Source: Dokdonella sp041395345
GTDB lineage: Bacteria; Pseudomonadota; Gammaproteobacteria; Xanthomonadales; Rhodanobacteraceae
NCBI RefSeq assembly: GCF_041395345.1
Contig: NZ_JAWLAR010000008.1
Span: 1 to 64,000, forward strand
Direction of reading: 5' to 3'
DNA: 64,000 nucleotides
Positions within the stretch are counted from its first letter, which is position 1, and every line of letters starts with the position of its first letter. Below are positions 1 to 10,124 of the stretch, piece by piece. Below the pieces are notes generated by a model. It worked only from the letters and a program-made list of their open reading frames with translations. It had not been told where the DNA came from and did no database searches. A program made the position numbers and the translations under genes.

Positions 1-350
1 AGATCTTCCGGCGTGAACGGGCGCTCGTTCCAGATGTCGTAGTAGAAACCTTCCTCGATTACCGGGCCAATCACCATCTTGGCCTCGGGGAACAGCTGCT
101 TGACCGCATGGCCAACCAGATGCGCACAGGAATGACGGATGATCTCGACGCCCTCCTCGTCCCTGGGCGTGATGATTTGCAGTTTCGCATCGTGTTCGAT
201 CCGGTCGCTGGCATCGACCAGTTTTCCATCGACCTTGCCGGCCACGGTGGCCTTGGCCAGTCCGGCGCCAATCGACGCTGCGACTTCCTGCACGCTTACG
301 GCGCTTTCGAACTGTCGAATGCTGCCATCTGGAAGAGTGATATTGATCAT
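1..350 (-). CDS. thrS: Threonyl-tRNA synthetase, N-terminal part (cut by window start)
   Basis: ThrS charges tRNA-Thr with threonine in the cytoplasm. Only the first ~116 residues lie in the window. The reading begins MINITLPDGS, the usual start of the TGS domain (about residues 1-60). It then enters the N2 editing domain, where the HSCAHLVGHAVKQLFP stretch carries the HxxxH-type motif used to clear Ser-tRNA-Thr. The ATG at 348-350 was chosen because the protein then starts exactly where the family does. A GGAG lies about 11 nt upstream on the minus strand. Upstream sits a hairpin (374-395) and a threonine-rich reading frame, which may attenuate transcription. The catalytic core is outside the window. 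Confidence 0.95.
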   Translation of the reverse strand, partial: MINITLPDGSIRQFESAVSVQEVAASIGAGLAKATVAGKVDGKLVDASDRIEHDAKLQIITPRDEEGVEIIRHSCAHLVGHAVKQLFPEAKMVIGPVIEEGFYYDIWNERPFTPED

Positions 351-373
351 GGGATTCTGGTCTCCGGAAACGC

Positions 374-464
374 AAAAGGCGCCGAAGCGCCTTTTATTTC
401 ATGCATTGCTTCGCGTCAGGTTCAATCAGTGGGCTGAGGTTCGCGTCATGGTGATCGTGTTCGT
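374..464 (-). promoter_or_regulatory. Possible thrS transcription attenuator: Thr-rich leader plus terminator hairpin
   Basis: On the minus strand a perfect 9-bp stem (AAAAGGCGC, loop TTCG, GCGCCTTTT; 374-395) ends 23 nt before the thrS ATG. About 30 nt before the hairpin a frame closes at TGA (426-428). Its last residues read QTNTITMTRTSAH, so five of the final thirteen codons are Thr. A CGAAGC at 408-413 can pair with GCTTCG in the terminator (383-388), giving a possible antiterminator. No convincing leader start is visible: the candidates are ATG at 546-548, GTG at 528-530, or the short MTRTSAH from 447-449, and none has a good ribosome-binding site. Attenuation is inferred from layout only. 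Confidence 0.45.
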
Positions 465-532
465 TTGAACTACGGCTCCGAGTGGGTACGACAGAACGTC
501 TGATTCTAGTAACGCGGGTTTCCGTACCACAT

Positions 533-559
533 GCGAAAAAGCCGACATGTCTTTTTCGC
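533..559 (-). terminator. Hairpin downstream of tRNA-Val
   Basis: GCGAAAAAG and CTTTTTCGC form a perfect 9-bp stem around a 9-nt loop, with a run of five T in the 3' arm on either strand. It lies 34 nt past the tRNA-Val 3' end and could end the tRNA transcript. It also lies inside the longest possible thrS leader frame, so it may belong to that control region instead. Confidence 0.5.
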
Positions 560-592
560 TTCGCCGGTCTTTCCCTCGTAACCGGCTACGGT

Positions 593-667
593 TGGTGGGC
601 GCGACAGGGATCGAACCTGTGACCCCTACCATGTCAAGGTAGTGCTCTACCGCTGAGCTACGCGCCC
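593..667 (-). tRNA. tRNA-Val (anticodon GAC), CCA encoded
   Basis: A complete cloverleaf can be read on the minus strand. The acceptor stem pairs GGGCGCG with CGCGCCC. The D-arm reads TAGCTCAGCGGTAGAGC. The anticodon stem CTACC/GGTAG encloses a TTGACAT loop with anticodon GAC. The T-arm reads ACAGGTTCGATCCCTGT, followed by ACCA. It stands alone upstream of thrS. Confidence 0.97.
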
Positions 668-685
668 CTGAATGCGGGGGCGCGC

Positions 686-714
686 AGACTAACCGACTCT
701 GCGGCGGTGCACAA
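686..714 (-). promoter_or_regulatory. Putative promoter of tRNA-Val
   Basis: On the minus strand TTGTGC (709-714) and TAGTCT (686-691) are spaced by exactly 17 nt. They are followed by a very GC-rich discriminator (GCGCGCCCCC) just before the tRNA 5' end, as is common for stringently controlled stable RNA promoters. The hexamers match consensus only partly. Confidence 0.4.
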
Positions 715-794
715 GTCGGGACTGCCTGGTCGGGTGAAATTGGTTGGGCTCGCCAGTCATTCCCTGCAGCCAGAGGATCCGGCGACTGGCCCCG

Positions 795-983
795 ATCGGG
801 AGTGGGGAATGGGGAGTGCCTGCTGTTCTGGCTATGGAAAGGCAAGACAAGCTGTACAGGAGCGGTTGAAGGCCGAAAAGGCGAGTTCTAGCCACGCGCC
901 GCTTTTACGATTCCCGATTCCCAATTCCCGATTCCCAATTCCCAATACCCTATTCCCTATTCCCTACTCCCTACTCCCCACCC
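795..983. repeat. GGGAATC/GGGAGT-type simple repeats in the tRNA-Val/uvrB gap
   Basis: The ~315-nt gap between tRNA-Val and uvrB holds no convincing gene. It contains a short G-rich block near 795-817 (GGGAGTGGGGAATGGGGAG) and a longer C-rich block at 909-983 made of about ten 6-7-nt units of the type ATTCCCG, ATTCCCA, ATTCCCT and ACTCCCT. The two blocks are roughly complementary and could fold on each other. Similar units occur before uvrB (3029-3056) and at 28161-28189. The units are too short and too contiguous to be CRISPR. Confidence 0.8.
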
Positions 984-984
984 T

Positions 985-3021
<2,037 letters not shown>

Positions 3022-3028
3022 TGAGTCA

Positions 3029-3056
3029 GGAATCGGGAATCGGGAATCGGGAATCG
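3029..3056. repeat. Four-copy GGAATCG repeat abutting the uvrB start
   Basis: Four contiguous copies of GGAATCG on the plus strand occupy the place where the uvrB ribosome-binding site would be expected. The plus strand has spaced GGG runs that could form a G-quadruplex. On the mRNA the repeat reads as CGATTCC units. Confidence 0.85.
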
Positions 3057-3244
3057 TTGAACACGATACCAACCGTGAGGAGATCGTGCCGCGCCATGAC
3101 ATTTCAAGACTCGAACTCGGCTCCTGGCGAGCCTGGCCTACGTCGACAATCGACTTTTTCCTACAAGCCTCCACGGTAAATGACCATCGTCGCCGATCCG
3201 GAGTCTGCCTAGCATTTCAGCACCCCGTCCTCCTCGGAGCTGCC

Positions 3245-3802
3245 ATGCACATTCAACCCAGGCCAGCCGCTGGCGTCACCCTGATCGAGTTGGTCACTGT
3301 CATCTCCATCATTGCCGTCCTCTCCGTGATTGCCATGCCGGCACTGGGTAGCCTGAAGCAGGCAGGTGCCTCGCGATCAGCACGCAGCGCCTTGTCGGTG
3401 GCCATCAATCAGGCCCGCATCAGCGCAGCCATGCGCAGGCAGCAAGTCGTTGTCTGCCCATCGGCGGACCAGGCATCCTGCGACCGCAACCTGCGCTGGC
3501 ATCATGGCTGGCTGGTTTTCCTGGATGGCAATCGCAATGGCGAGCACGAGGCCGATGAGGAAATCATTGCCCTGAACCAGGCACAGCCAACCGGCATCGC
3601 CATACTCGGGAGCCGTGGTCGCCACCGCATCCGCTACCAGCCCGACGGCACCTCTGACGGCAGCAACCTGACCCTGACCATCTGCGACGGTCGTGGCACC
3701 GGCGCCGCGCGCAGCCTGATCCTGAACAACTCCGGTCGTCTGCGCAGCGGCGTTCCTTCGCCCGATCAGGCTGCGGCAGCCTGCTCGGCGATTGGCAGCT
3801 AG
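3245..3802 (+). CDS. FimT/GspH-type pseudopilin
   Basis: This 185-aa protein has a type IV prepilin leader: a short basic N-terminus, then the processing site AAG/VTLIELVTVISIIAV, with the conserved Glu five residues after the cut and a hydrophobic helix of about 20 residues. The rest (WLVFLDGNRNG, IRYQPDGTSDG, TLTICDGRG) is the beta-rich C-terminal domain of GspH/FimT minor pilins. A Cys pair near the end may form a disulfide. The ATG at 3245 has GGAG 6 nt upstream; a longer in-frame start at 3086 would bury the leader and was not used. No other pilus or type II secretion genes are adjacent. FimT and GspH cannot be told apart here. Confidence 0.88.
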   Translation: MHIQPRPAAGVTLIELVTVISIIAVLSVIAMPALGSLKQAGASRSARSALSVAINQARISAAMRRQQVVVCPSADQASCDRNLRWHHGWLVFLDGNRNGEHEADEEIIALNQAQPTGIAILGSRGRHRIRYQPDGTSDGSNLTLTICDGRGTGAARSLILNNSGRLRSGVPSPDQAAAACSAIGS

Positions 3803-3825
3803 CTGTCCTGCAAACCAGATTGGGC

Positions 3826-3854
3826 TTGACGATCCACCGCGATCCCGCGAAAAT
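3826..3854 (+). promoter_or_regulatory. Putative promoter of tRNA-Asn
   Basis: TTGACG (3826-3831) and GAAAAT (3849-3854) are separated by 17 nt. They are followed by the GC-rich discriminator GCGCGGC, ending just before the tRNA 5' end at 3865. Confidence 0.6.
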
Positions 3855-3864
3855 GCGCGGCTCC

Positions 3865-3941
3865 GCCCGAATAGCTCAGCTGGTTAGAGCACTTGACTGT
3901 TAATCAGGGGGTCGCTGGTTCGAGTCCAGCTTCGGGCGCCA
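3865..3941 (+). tRNA. tRNA-Asn (anticodon GTT), CCA encoded
   Basis: The acceptor stem pairs GCCCGAA with TTCGGGC. The anticodon stem CTTGA/TCAGG holds the loop CTGTTAA with anticodon GTT. The T-arm is GCTGG TTCGAGT CCAGC, followed by discriminator G and CCA. The gene has its own promoter and terminator. Confidence 0.97.
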
Positions 3942-3953
3942 TCATTCTCGAAG

Positions 3954-3980
3954 AGCCGCGAGCGATCGCGGCTTTTTTTT
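3954..3980 (+). terminator. Rho-independent terminator of tRNA-Asn
   Basis: A perfect 8-bp stem AGCCGCGA/TCGCGGCT with a 4-nt loop is followed by eight T. It starts 12 nt after the tRNA CCA end. Confidence 0.9.
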
Positions 3981-4164
3981 GGAATCTGAACAGCTGTAAT
4001 GAGTTGGTCGAACCGCGGTGTCATTGTCAACCTGGCGGCGAAGACGTCGCAAGGCTCTGCCAAAGTCGTCAGCAAGGACGTTCGAGCTCAGGAATTATTG
4101 ACCTGATTCCCGCAAAATGCGCATCAAGGGGAACCGACCATCAAGGCGACCTGCCCACGCCTCT

Positions 4165-5295
4165 TCAATCAAAACTGTTGCGAAATAGGGTGGTGTTGAT
4201 GATCGCACTGGAAAGAAACTCGAAGAGCCTGGGACTAAAAATATCCGGCGAACCATCATCGTTGAGATCGGCTATGACCATGTTCTCGCCGCCATGGGCC
4301 CCAGAAATCGCCCCCATATCCGTGAACCTTCCGCTGCCAATTGCATTGAATACGTGGATGCCATCAAATCCTGCGGCAACAATCTGAATCTGACCATTTC
4401 CATATAGGTCTCCAGCCTCAATTGATGAGGTGTGCGAAGCCACTGGAAACGAAACCACTCGTTCAAAGCCACCCACGCTATTGCCATAAAAAACGTCGAC
4501 TCTTGGAATCGACCTGTCCAGCAGCGCGACATCCAAACGTCCATCCAAATTGAAATCATCGACGGCCAAGGAGGAGTGCGAGCCATTCGTCCCAACGTAA
4601 TCAGGCGGGAGAAACGTTCCATCACCGACACCCTTCAGCAATGCGAATGTCGCAAACGTAGAAAATGCAGATACAACTACATCTAATACTTTGTCACCAT
4701 CTACGTCCTTGATCGCAATGCCCCACGGCAGAAAATTTGGCAATGAATAGTCCATTCGGGCCGCAAATGTTCCGTCGCCCATACCCAAGAAAACAGAAAG
4801 GGCCTCGCCACCGGTACTGATGGCGACAATATCAGAACTGTCATCGCCATTGAGATCCGCTGCCTTCACGACGTTGGGATATGCGCCAACTTCGTACTCA
4901 ACCGGCTCTGCGAAGGTTCCATCGCCATTTCCCAGCAGCACTGACACTATATCGGTGGGATCATCGGACACGCTGCTGATCACCAAGTCCAGATTCCCGT
5001 CGGCATTGAAGTCGCCAGAAGCAATTCCTCGCGGCTCTTTGTTGAGGGCAATTTGCGACATCGGAATAAAGTTGCCATCGCCGATACCTAGAAGTATTGA
5101 AACCTCCCCCTTGACTGCGGCATTTGTAACAGCAATATCAATCCCGTCGGCTCCATCAAAGTCGCCAACGACACATCCCCATGGGGCGATGCCAGCGTCA
5201 AACTCCGGGCCGAGGACGAATGGCAATCCCGCGTGTGCACGCGTTTGCAACAATGTCAGCGAGATGCCAAGCGCACAAGAAAGAAGTCTAACCAT
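4165..5295 (-). CDS. Secreted FG-GAP/VCBS repeat protein
   Basis: The protein is 376 aa, with a signal peptide (MVRLLSCALGISLTLLQTRAHA) and then at least six repeats with a Ca-binding DxDxDGxxD-like core: GDFDGADGIDIAV, GDFNADGNLDLV, DLNGDDSSDIV, DVDGDKVLDVV, DFNLDGRLDVA and DLNDDGSPDIF. Such repeats build an integrin-like beta-propeller, usually extracellular or on the cell surface; the ligand is unknown. The ATG at 5295 was chosen over an upstream in-frame start (5322) because GGAGGGAG lies 8 nt before it and the signal peptide begins directly. Base composition is visibly less GC-rich than the neighbours (codons such as AAT, GAT and AAA are common), which suggests later acquisition. It is monocistronic. 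Confidence 0.85.
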   Translation of the reverse strand: MVRLLSCALGISLTLLQTRAHAGLPFVLGPEFDAGIAPWGCVVGDFDGADGIDIAVTNAAVKGEVSILLGIGDGNFIPMSQIALNKEPRGIASGDFNADGNLDLVISSVSDDPTDIVSVLLGNGDGTFAEPVEYEVGAYPNVVKAADLNGDDSSDIVAISTGGEALSVFLGMGDGTFAARMDYSLPNFLPWGIAIKDVDGDKVLDVVVSAFSTFATFALLKGVGDGTFLPPDYVGTNGSHSSLAVDDFNLDGRLDVALLDRSIPRVDVFYGNSVGGFERVVSFPVASHTSSIEAGDLYGNGQIQIVAAGFDGIHVFNAIGSGRFTDMGAISGAHGGENMVIADLNDDGSPDIFSPRLFEFLSSAIINTTLFRNSFD

Positions 5296-5866
5296 GAGTG
5301 TAGCTCCCTCCGAAATGATCAATCCTTGAGGCGAGTATAGGTCACCTCCAATGCTCCCAAGAAATTGATTGAGAATTATGTATTGGTGTTTTTTCGGTTA
5401 CATCAGCTTTGGACGCGGACCAAGAACGAGATGCGTTTCAGGCACAGGATCAGCCTAGCCTCGCCGAGAGCGCACAGCACACCTCGCCTGCATCCCTTTG
5501 CTAGAGCCAAGTTGGCAATGAGCGGTCTGCCTCCACGGTCACCACTAGGCGACGGCCCACTCGCTGCGACGTCAAGCAATGCAACTCGGACGAAGCAATT
5601 CCCAATCGGACAGTCCAAATCTGACTTCACTGCCAACCAGTAGATGGCTTGTCACTCTCGGAAGAGCTTGGCCGGCCCCCTTTCACAGGTTCGATCTATC
5701 AGGACTGCCCGAGTTTGACAGGCATGGAACTTCTTTCTTCGTTCGCAAGTCACTCCAAAACGCGCGAGAAATGGCACATGCATGACCAAAGTAACCCTCA
5801 TGACCTTTGCCGCATCCAATAAGGTTGGTGGCCGGCGCATGCTGGGGCTGGAGCGGAGGAAATGCC
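5296..5866. other. Intergenic region without a supported gene
   Basis: About 570 nt separate the divergent FG-GAP gene and RND gene. The first ~90 nt are AT-rich and probably hold promoter elements, but no clear -35/-10 pair stands out. Short frames at 5403-5636 and 5365-5643 have no ribosome-binding site and no recognisable family. The RND gene's GGAGGA site is at the right end. Confidence 0.5.
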
Positions 5867-8800
5867 ATGCGACTGATCCAAGCATCGATACGAAATCCGA
5901 TCGCCATCGGAGTGGTGGTCCTGCTGATTTGCGTGTTTGGATTCATGAGCCTGGGCAACCTGCCCCTGCAACTGTTTCCGGATATCGAGCGCCCCAACAT
6001 CTCGATCTTCACGGGTTGGCGTGCGGCCTCGCCGGAGGAAGCCGAGGCCGAGCTGCTCGAGCCGCAGGAACAGGTCCTGCAGGGATTGCCCGGTGTCGAG
6101 GAAATCGAGGGCAACGCCAACAACGGCGGCAGTTTCATCAATCTGACCTTTGCGGTCGGCACCGACATGAACGCGGCCCTGGTCGAAGTCATCGGGCGCA
6201 TGAACCGCGTTCGCTCCCAGCCCCAGGACGCCGATCGCCCGATCATCCAGCTCGGCGGCGGACAGAATGATTCCAACGACTCGCTGTCATGGTTTTTCGT
6301 CCAGTTGCTGCCGGGCACCGAAGGGCCCGTGGAAATCCATCGGCGCTACATCGAGGACGTCGTCAAACCGCGCATAGAGGCGGTTCCGGGTGTCGCCTCG
6401 GTCAATGTCAACGCGGGGCCGAATGACGACATCCGGATCACCGTGGACCTCGCAAAGGCAGCAGCCCTTGGTGTCAGCATCCCGGACATCGCGCAAAGCG
6501 CCACGCGCGCCACGGATGTTTCCGCAGGCCGAGTCGGTGTGGGTCGCCAGCAATACACCCTGCGTTTTACCGGCCGCTACAAACCGGAAGACCTCGGCGA
6601 GCTGGTGCTGGCCTGGCGCGATGGCAAGCCGGTCAAGCTGGGTGATGTCGCAACCATCGAGAAGCGACCACCCGAGCAGCAATTCTTCGTCTACCAGAAC
6701 GGCAATCCGGCAATCGGCCTGCAGGTGCTGCGCTCTCCGGGAGCCAACGTGCTCGGCACCCTCGAACAGGTCAAGGAAGTGGTTGCCGAGCTGCGCGAGG
6801 GCACGCTGAAGGAACATGGGCTCGGCATCGAACAGAGCTATGACTCCTCGCTGTTCATCCATCGTGCCGTCAACCTGCTCACCGAAAATCTGATCATCGG
6901 CGCCTTGCTCGCTCTGGGCTGCGTGTTCTGGTTCATGCGCGACTGGCGTGCGACCCTGCTGATCGCGCTCGCAATTCCGGTTTGCCTGCTGGCCACCTTC
7001 GGCGCACTCGACGCCGGCGGACGCACGCTCAATGTCATCTCGCTGGCGGGACTCGCGTTTGCGGTAGGCATGGTTGTCGAAGGAGCCATCATCGTCTCCG
7101 GCAACATCATTCGCCTCAAGGAAAGCGGCATGACCCCGGTCGAGGCCGCGATGAACGGCACGAAAGAGGTCGTTCCGGCCCTGATCGCATCGACCGTCAC
7201 CACGATCGCCGTGTTCCTGCCGGTGTTGTTCCTCGCCGATGTGGAAGGTCAGATCTTTGCCGATCTCGCGCTGACCATCTCGATCGCGGTGACGCTTTCG
7301 ATCATCGTCGCCATTACTGTGCTACCCGCAGCCGCAGGTGGCTGGCTGAAGGCCAAGAAGCTCAAGTCCGGCTACGGCGACGGCTGGCCACGATTGACCA
7401 ACCTGCTGCTGCGCTGGACCAACAGTCGGCCCAGGCAGATTGGCTGGGTCCTGGGCTTGCTGGTCCTGCCTCTCGCAGCCTGCTGGGTGTTCCTGCCGAA
7501 ACTCGACTACCTGCCACCGGTCAAGCGCGCTGCCATCGACGTGTTTTTCAGCTTCCCGCCGGGCATGAGTCCGGAAGTCGTCAATCGTGAGATCGGCAAC
7601 GAGCTGATTGCGCGGCTGCAACCGTACATGGACGGCAAGAAGCAGCCGCAACTGAAGAACTACTACCTCTGGCTGTGGCCCGGCGGCGGCACCATTGGTG
7701 CGCGCGTCGTCGAAGAGGATCGCATTGGTGAACTCGAGACGATCATGCGCGACGAGATCATCAAGGGTTTCCCGGATACGCGCGCCTTCGCGACCGAGGG
7801 CGAGTTGTTCGGAGGCGTCGGTGGCTCGGCGCGTTCGGTGGCCATCCACCTGCAAAGCGATGACACCCGCTCGCTCGAGCGCGTCGCCGAGGAAGGACGC
7901 AAGCTGCTTGAAGAAAAGTTTCCGGGAGCGAACGTCCAGGCGAACCCGAACGCCGACAACACGACGATGGACTTGCATGCCATTCCGAACGATCGGCGCA
8001 TCGCCGAAGCCGGCTGGGATCGTGCCGCCGTGGGCACGATCGTGCGCACGCTCGGTGATGGCGCCTGGCTCGGCGAATACTTCGACGGTCAGAATCGGCT
8101 GCCGATCATCCTGCGCGCGGATGGACGCGAGACGGTCGAAGAGCTGGCCGAGGCGCCGCTTGTGACACCGAACGGTCAGATCGTATCCCTGGGTGAATTG
8201 ATTTCCCTGGAAAAGACACCAGGGCCTGGCGCCATTCGCCGGCTTGATCACCGCAGGACCGTGACCCTGACCATGGATCCACCGCAAACCCTGTCGCTGG
8301 AAGACGCCCTGGCAACGCTCAACAGCGAAGTCGTTCCGGTGCTCACGAAAATGATGCCCAATGGCGGCAGCATCCGACTGGCAGGCAGCGCAAATCGCCT
8401 GCAGGAAATTACCGCAACGATGGTCAAGAACTTCGCCCTCGCGCTGTTCGTACTGTTCCTGCTGATGGCAGCGATGTTCCGCTCCCTGCGCGATTCGCTG
8501 GTCGTCGTGCTCACCGTTCCCGTCGCCCTTGTCGGTGGCGTGATCGGCTTGCGCATACTTGGCGTCATCGCCTTCCAGCCGCTCGATCTTCTGACCATGA
8601 TCGGCTTCATCATGATGGTCGGCATCATCGTCAATCATTCGATCCTGCTGGTGGACCGGACCCGTGTCGCCCAGGATCAGGGCTTCAATCTGGAAGACTC
8701 GATCGGCCAGGCGCTCAACCAGCGACTGCGCGCGATTGTTGCGAGCACGCTGACGGGAGCCCTCGGCGCCCTTCCCATGGCGGTCAATCCCGGCCCGGGC

Positions 8801-8971
8801 AGCGTGATCTATCGCGGACTCGCAGCCGTGATCGTTGGCGGCATCGTGGTCTCGATGGTGTTTTCGTTGCTGCTGCTTCCCAGCCTGATGCGCCTGATGG
8901 CCGGATGGCGCAAGGCACCCGCTGAAGCGTCCGCACCTGCCGACTCCCGCTCTGTTCCACGCGCCGCCTGA
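5867..8971 (+). CDS. RND-family inner-membrane efflux permease
   Basis: This is a 1034-aa resistance-nodulation-division transporter of the AcrB/HAE1 type. Such trimers export small molecules across the envelope using the proton gradient, together with a periplasmic adaptor and an outer-membrane channel. It has TM1 near residues 10-30, a large periplasmic loop, a TM2-6 block near 335-490 and a second TM block near 865-1015. The usual TM4 DD proton relay is replaced: the text reads GMVVEGAIIVSGN where homologues have a form like G-VVDDAIVVVEN. The ATG at 5867 has GGAGGA 9 nt upstream; the frame is open from 5807. The adaptor gene follows 19 nt downstream. No outer-membrane channel gene is adjacent. 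Substrate unknown. Confidence 0.93.
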   Translation: MRLIQASIRNPIAIGVVVLLICVFGFMSLGNLPLQLFPDIERPNISIFTGWRAASPEEAEAELLEPQEQVLQGLPGVEEIEGNANNGGSFINLTFAVGTDMNAALVEVIGRMNRVRSQPQDADRPIIQLGGGQNDSNDSLSWFFVQLLPGTEGPVEIHRRYIEDVVKPRIEAVPGVASVNVNAGPNDDIRITVDLAKAAALGVSIPDIAQSATRATDVSAGRVGVGRQQYTLRFTGRYKPEDLGELVLAWRDGKPVKLGDVATIEKRPPEQQFFVYQNGNPAIGLQVLRSPGANVLGTLEQVKEVVAELREGTLKEHGLGIEQSYDSSLFIHRAVNLLTENLIIGALLALGCVFWFMRDWRATLLIALAIPVCLLATFGALDAGGRTLNVISLAGLAFAVGMVVEGAIIVSGNIIRLKESGMTPVEAAMNGTKEVVPALIASTVTTIAVFLPVLFLADVEGQIFADLALTISIAVTLSIIVAITVLPAAAGGWLKAKKLKSGYGDGWPRLTNLLLRWTNSRPRQIGWVLGLLVLPLAACWVFLPKLDYLPPVKRAAIDVFFSFPPGMSPEVVNREIGNELIARLQPYMDGKKQPQLKNYYLWLWPGGGTIGARVVEEDRIGELETIMRDEIIKGFPDTRAFATEGELFGGVGGSARSVAIHLQSDDTRSLERVAEEGRKLLEEKFPGANVQANPNADNTTMDLHAIPNDRRIAEAGWDRAAVGTIVRTLGDGAWLGEYFDGQNRLPIILRADGRETVEELAEAPLVTPNGQIVSLGELISLEKTPGPGAIRRLDHRRTVTLTMDPPQTLSLEDALATLNSEVVPVLTKMMPNGGSIRLAGSANRLQEITATMVKNFALALFVLFLLMAAMFRSLRDSLVVVLTVPVALVGGVIGLRILGVIAFQPLDLLTMIGFIMMVGIIVNHSILLVDRTRVAQDQGFNLEDSIGQALNQRLRAIVASTLTGALGALPMAVNPGPGSVIYRGLAAVIVGGIVVSMVFSLLLLPSLMRLMAGWRKAPAEASAPADSRSVPRAA

Positions 8972-8990
8972 ACCCAGGCCAGGATCCCCC

Positions 8991-10085
8991 ATGAATACTC
9001 GATCATTGATCATCGCTCTCTCAGCCTCCATTGCGCTGTTCTCCTCCACGATGCAGGCTCGTGCCCAGGGCCCTGCCCCGCCCGCACCTGTCGTTGAGGT
9101 CGTCAGCGTCGAACTCACGCCGATCGCCCCCCAGCGCTGGGTGCCCGGCAGTGTGGTCAGCCGCGACGATGCACGCCTGGCCACGAGTGCCAGCGGACGC
9201 CTGGAGTTCGTCGCCGAAGTCGGAACCCGGCTCAAGGCCGGCGAACTTGTTGCACAGCTGGAAGACCAGGCCGCAAAACTGCGTCTCGAGGACGCGCAAA
9301 GCGAAGTCGCACGGATCAAGGCTCAGGGCGAACTGGCGAGACGCCAGCGCGAGCGTCTGAAAGCGCTGGTATCCAGCAACAGTATCGCGGCCAACCAGCT
9401 TGATGAAGCCGAGGCTCAGGTAGCCCAGCTCGATGCGCAATTGCGCCAGGCAGAAGTACGCGTGCGCAGCGCTCGCTACGACCTCAAGCAGACCAGGGTT
9501 GTGGCGCCATTCCCCGGCATCGTCACCGAACGCCTTGCCCAGCGCGGCGAGTTTGCCGCCACCGGCACCGCAATCGTGCATCTGGTCAATGTCACGAATC
9601 TCGAGGCCAGCGTGCAGGCTCCGCTGGCCATGTCTGCCTTGGTCAAGCCGGGCATGGAATTGTCCGTGCGCGATGGCGACAAGACCTACAAGGAACGCAT
9701 TCGTGCCGTGATTGCGGTGGGCGACGATCGATCACGCCAGTTCGAGATTCGCATCGCCATGACCAGTCCCGTACTGGTGGGCAATGCGGTGGAAGTCGCC
9801 CTTCCCGAACGCGAGGCGGAGAACACCCTGGCCGTGCCTCGCGACGCCCTGGTCGAACGCCCCAACGGCACCTACGTCGTGCGCGTCTCGGACGATGGCA
9901 GCAGCGAACGGATCGAGGTAACGATCGGAGCCAGCGACGGTTTCTTCACGGCGGTCGACGGTGATCTGTCCGCCGGCGACAGAATCGTCGTGCGTGGTGC
10001 AGAACGGCTCGGTGACGGCCAGAAAGTTCGCGTGGCGTCGTCATCCGGCGGCGCAAGCAGCCCGACAGCAGCATCGGCGCGCTGA
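8991..10085 (+). CDS. RND efflux periplasmic adaptor (membrane fusion protein)
   Basis: This 364-aa HlyD/AcrA-type adaptor has an N-terminal signal sequence ending near QARAQG. A barrel-sandwich/lipoyl half follows (ASGRLEFVAEVGTRLKAGELVAQLED). Next is a coiled-coil hairpin of alternating charged residues (about 95-155), then the second lipoyl half (RVVAPFPGIVTERLAQRGEF), a beta-barrel and a membrane-proximal domain. There is no lipobox Cys. It lies 19 nt behind the permease, so the two are surely cotranscribed. The order permease then adaptor is the reverse of the common acrAB order. AGGA lies 8 nt before the ATG. Confidence 0.93.
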   Translation: MNTRSLIIALSASIALFSSTMQARAQGPAPPAPVVEVVSVELTPIAPQRWVPGSVVSRDDARLATSASGRLEFVAEVGTRLKAGELVAQLEDQAAKLRLEDAQSEVARIKAQGELARRQRERLKALVSSNSIAANQLDEAEAQVAQLDAQLRQAEVRVRSARYDLKQTRVVAPFPGIVTERLAQRGEFAATGTAIVHLVNVTNLEASVQAPLAMSALVKPGMELSVRDGDKTYKERIRAVIAVGDDRSRQFEIRIAMTSPVLVGNAVEVALPEREAENTLAVPRDALVERPNGTYVVRVSDDGSSERIEVTIGASDGFFTAVDGDLSAGDRIVVRGAERLGDGQKVRVASSSGGASSPTAASAR

Positions 10086-10124
10086 AGCGGAGCGGCAATC
10101 CGTCCCGGACAGGTCAGATCGTAA

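Noticed and set aside
909..983. CRISPR array
   Set aside because: The units are 6-7 nt and contiguous with no spacers; simple repeats. No cas genes in the window.
3884..4075. Short minus-strand frame over tRNA-Asn
   Set aside because: It overlaps the tRNA and its terminator; not coding.
5403..5636. A 77-codon minus-strand frame in the gap before the RND gene
   Set aside because: No ribosome-binding site, no family, and GC-rich composition; not enough to call a gene.
7322..9319. A 665-codon minus-strand frame opposite the RND genes
   Set aside because: It runs across the permease/adaptor boundary in antisense and shows no domain; a compositional shadow.
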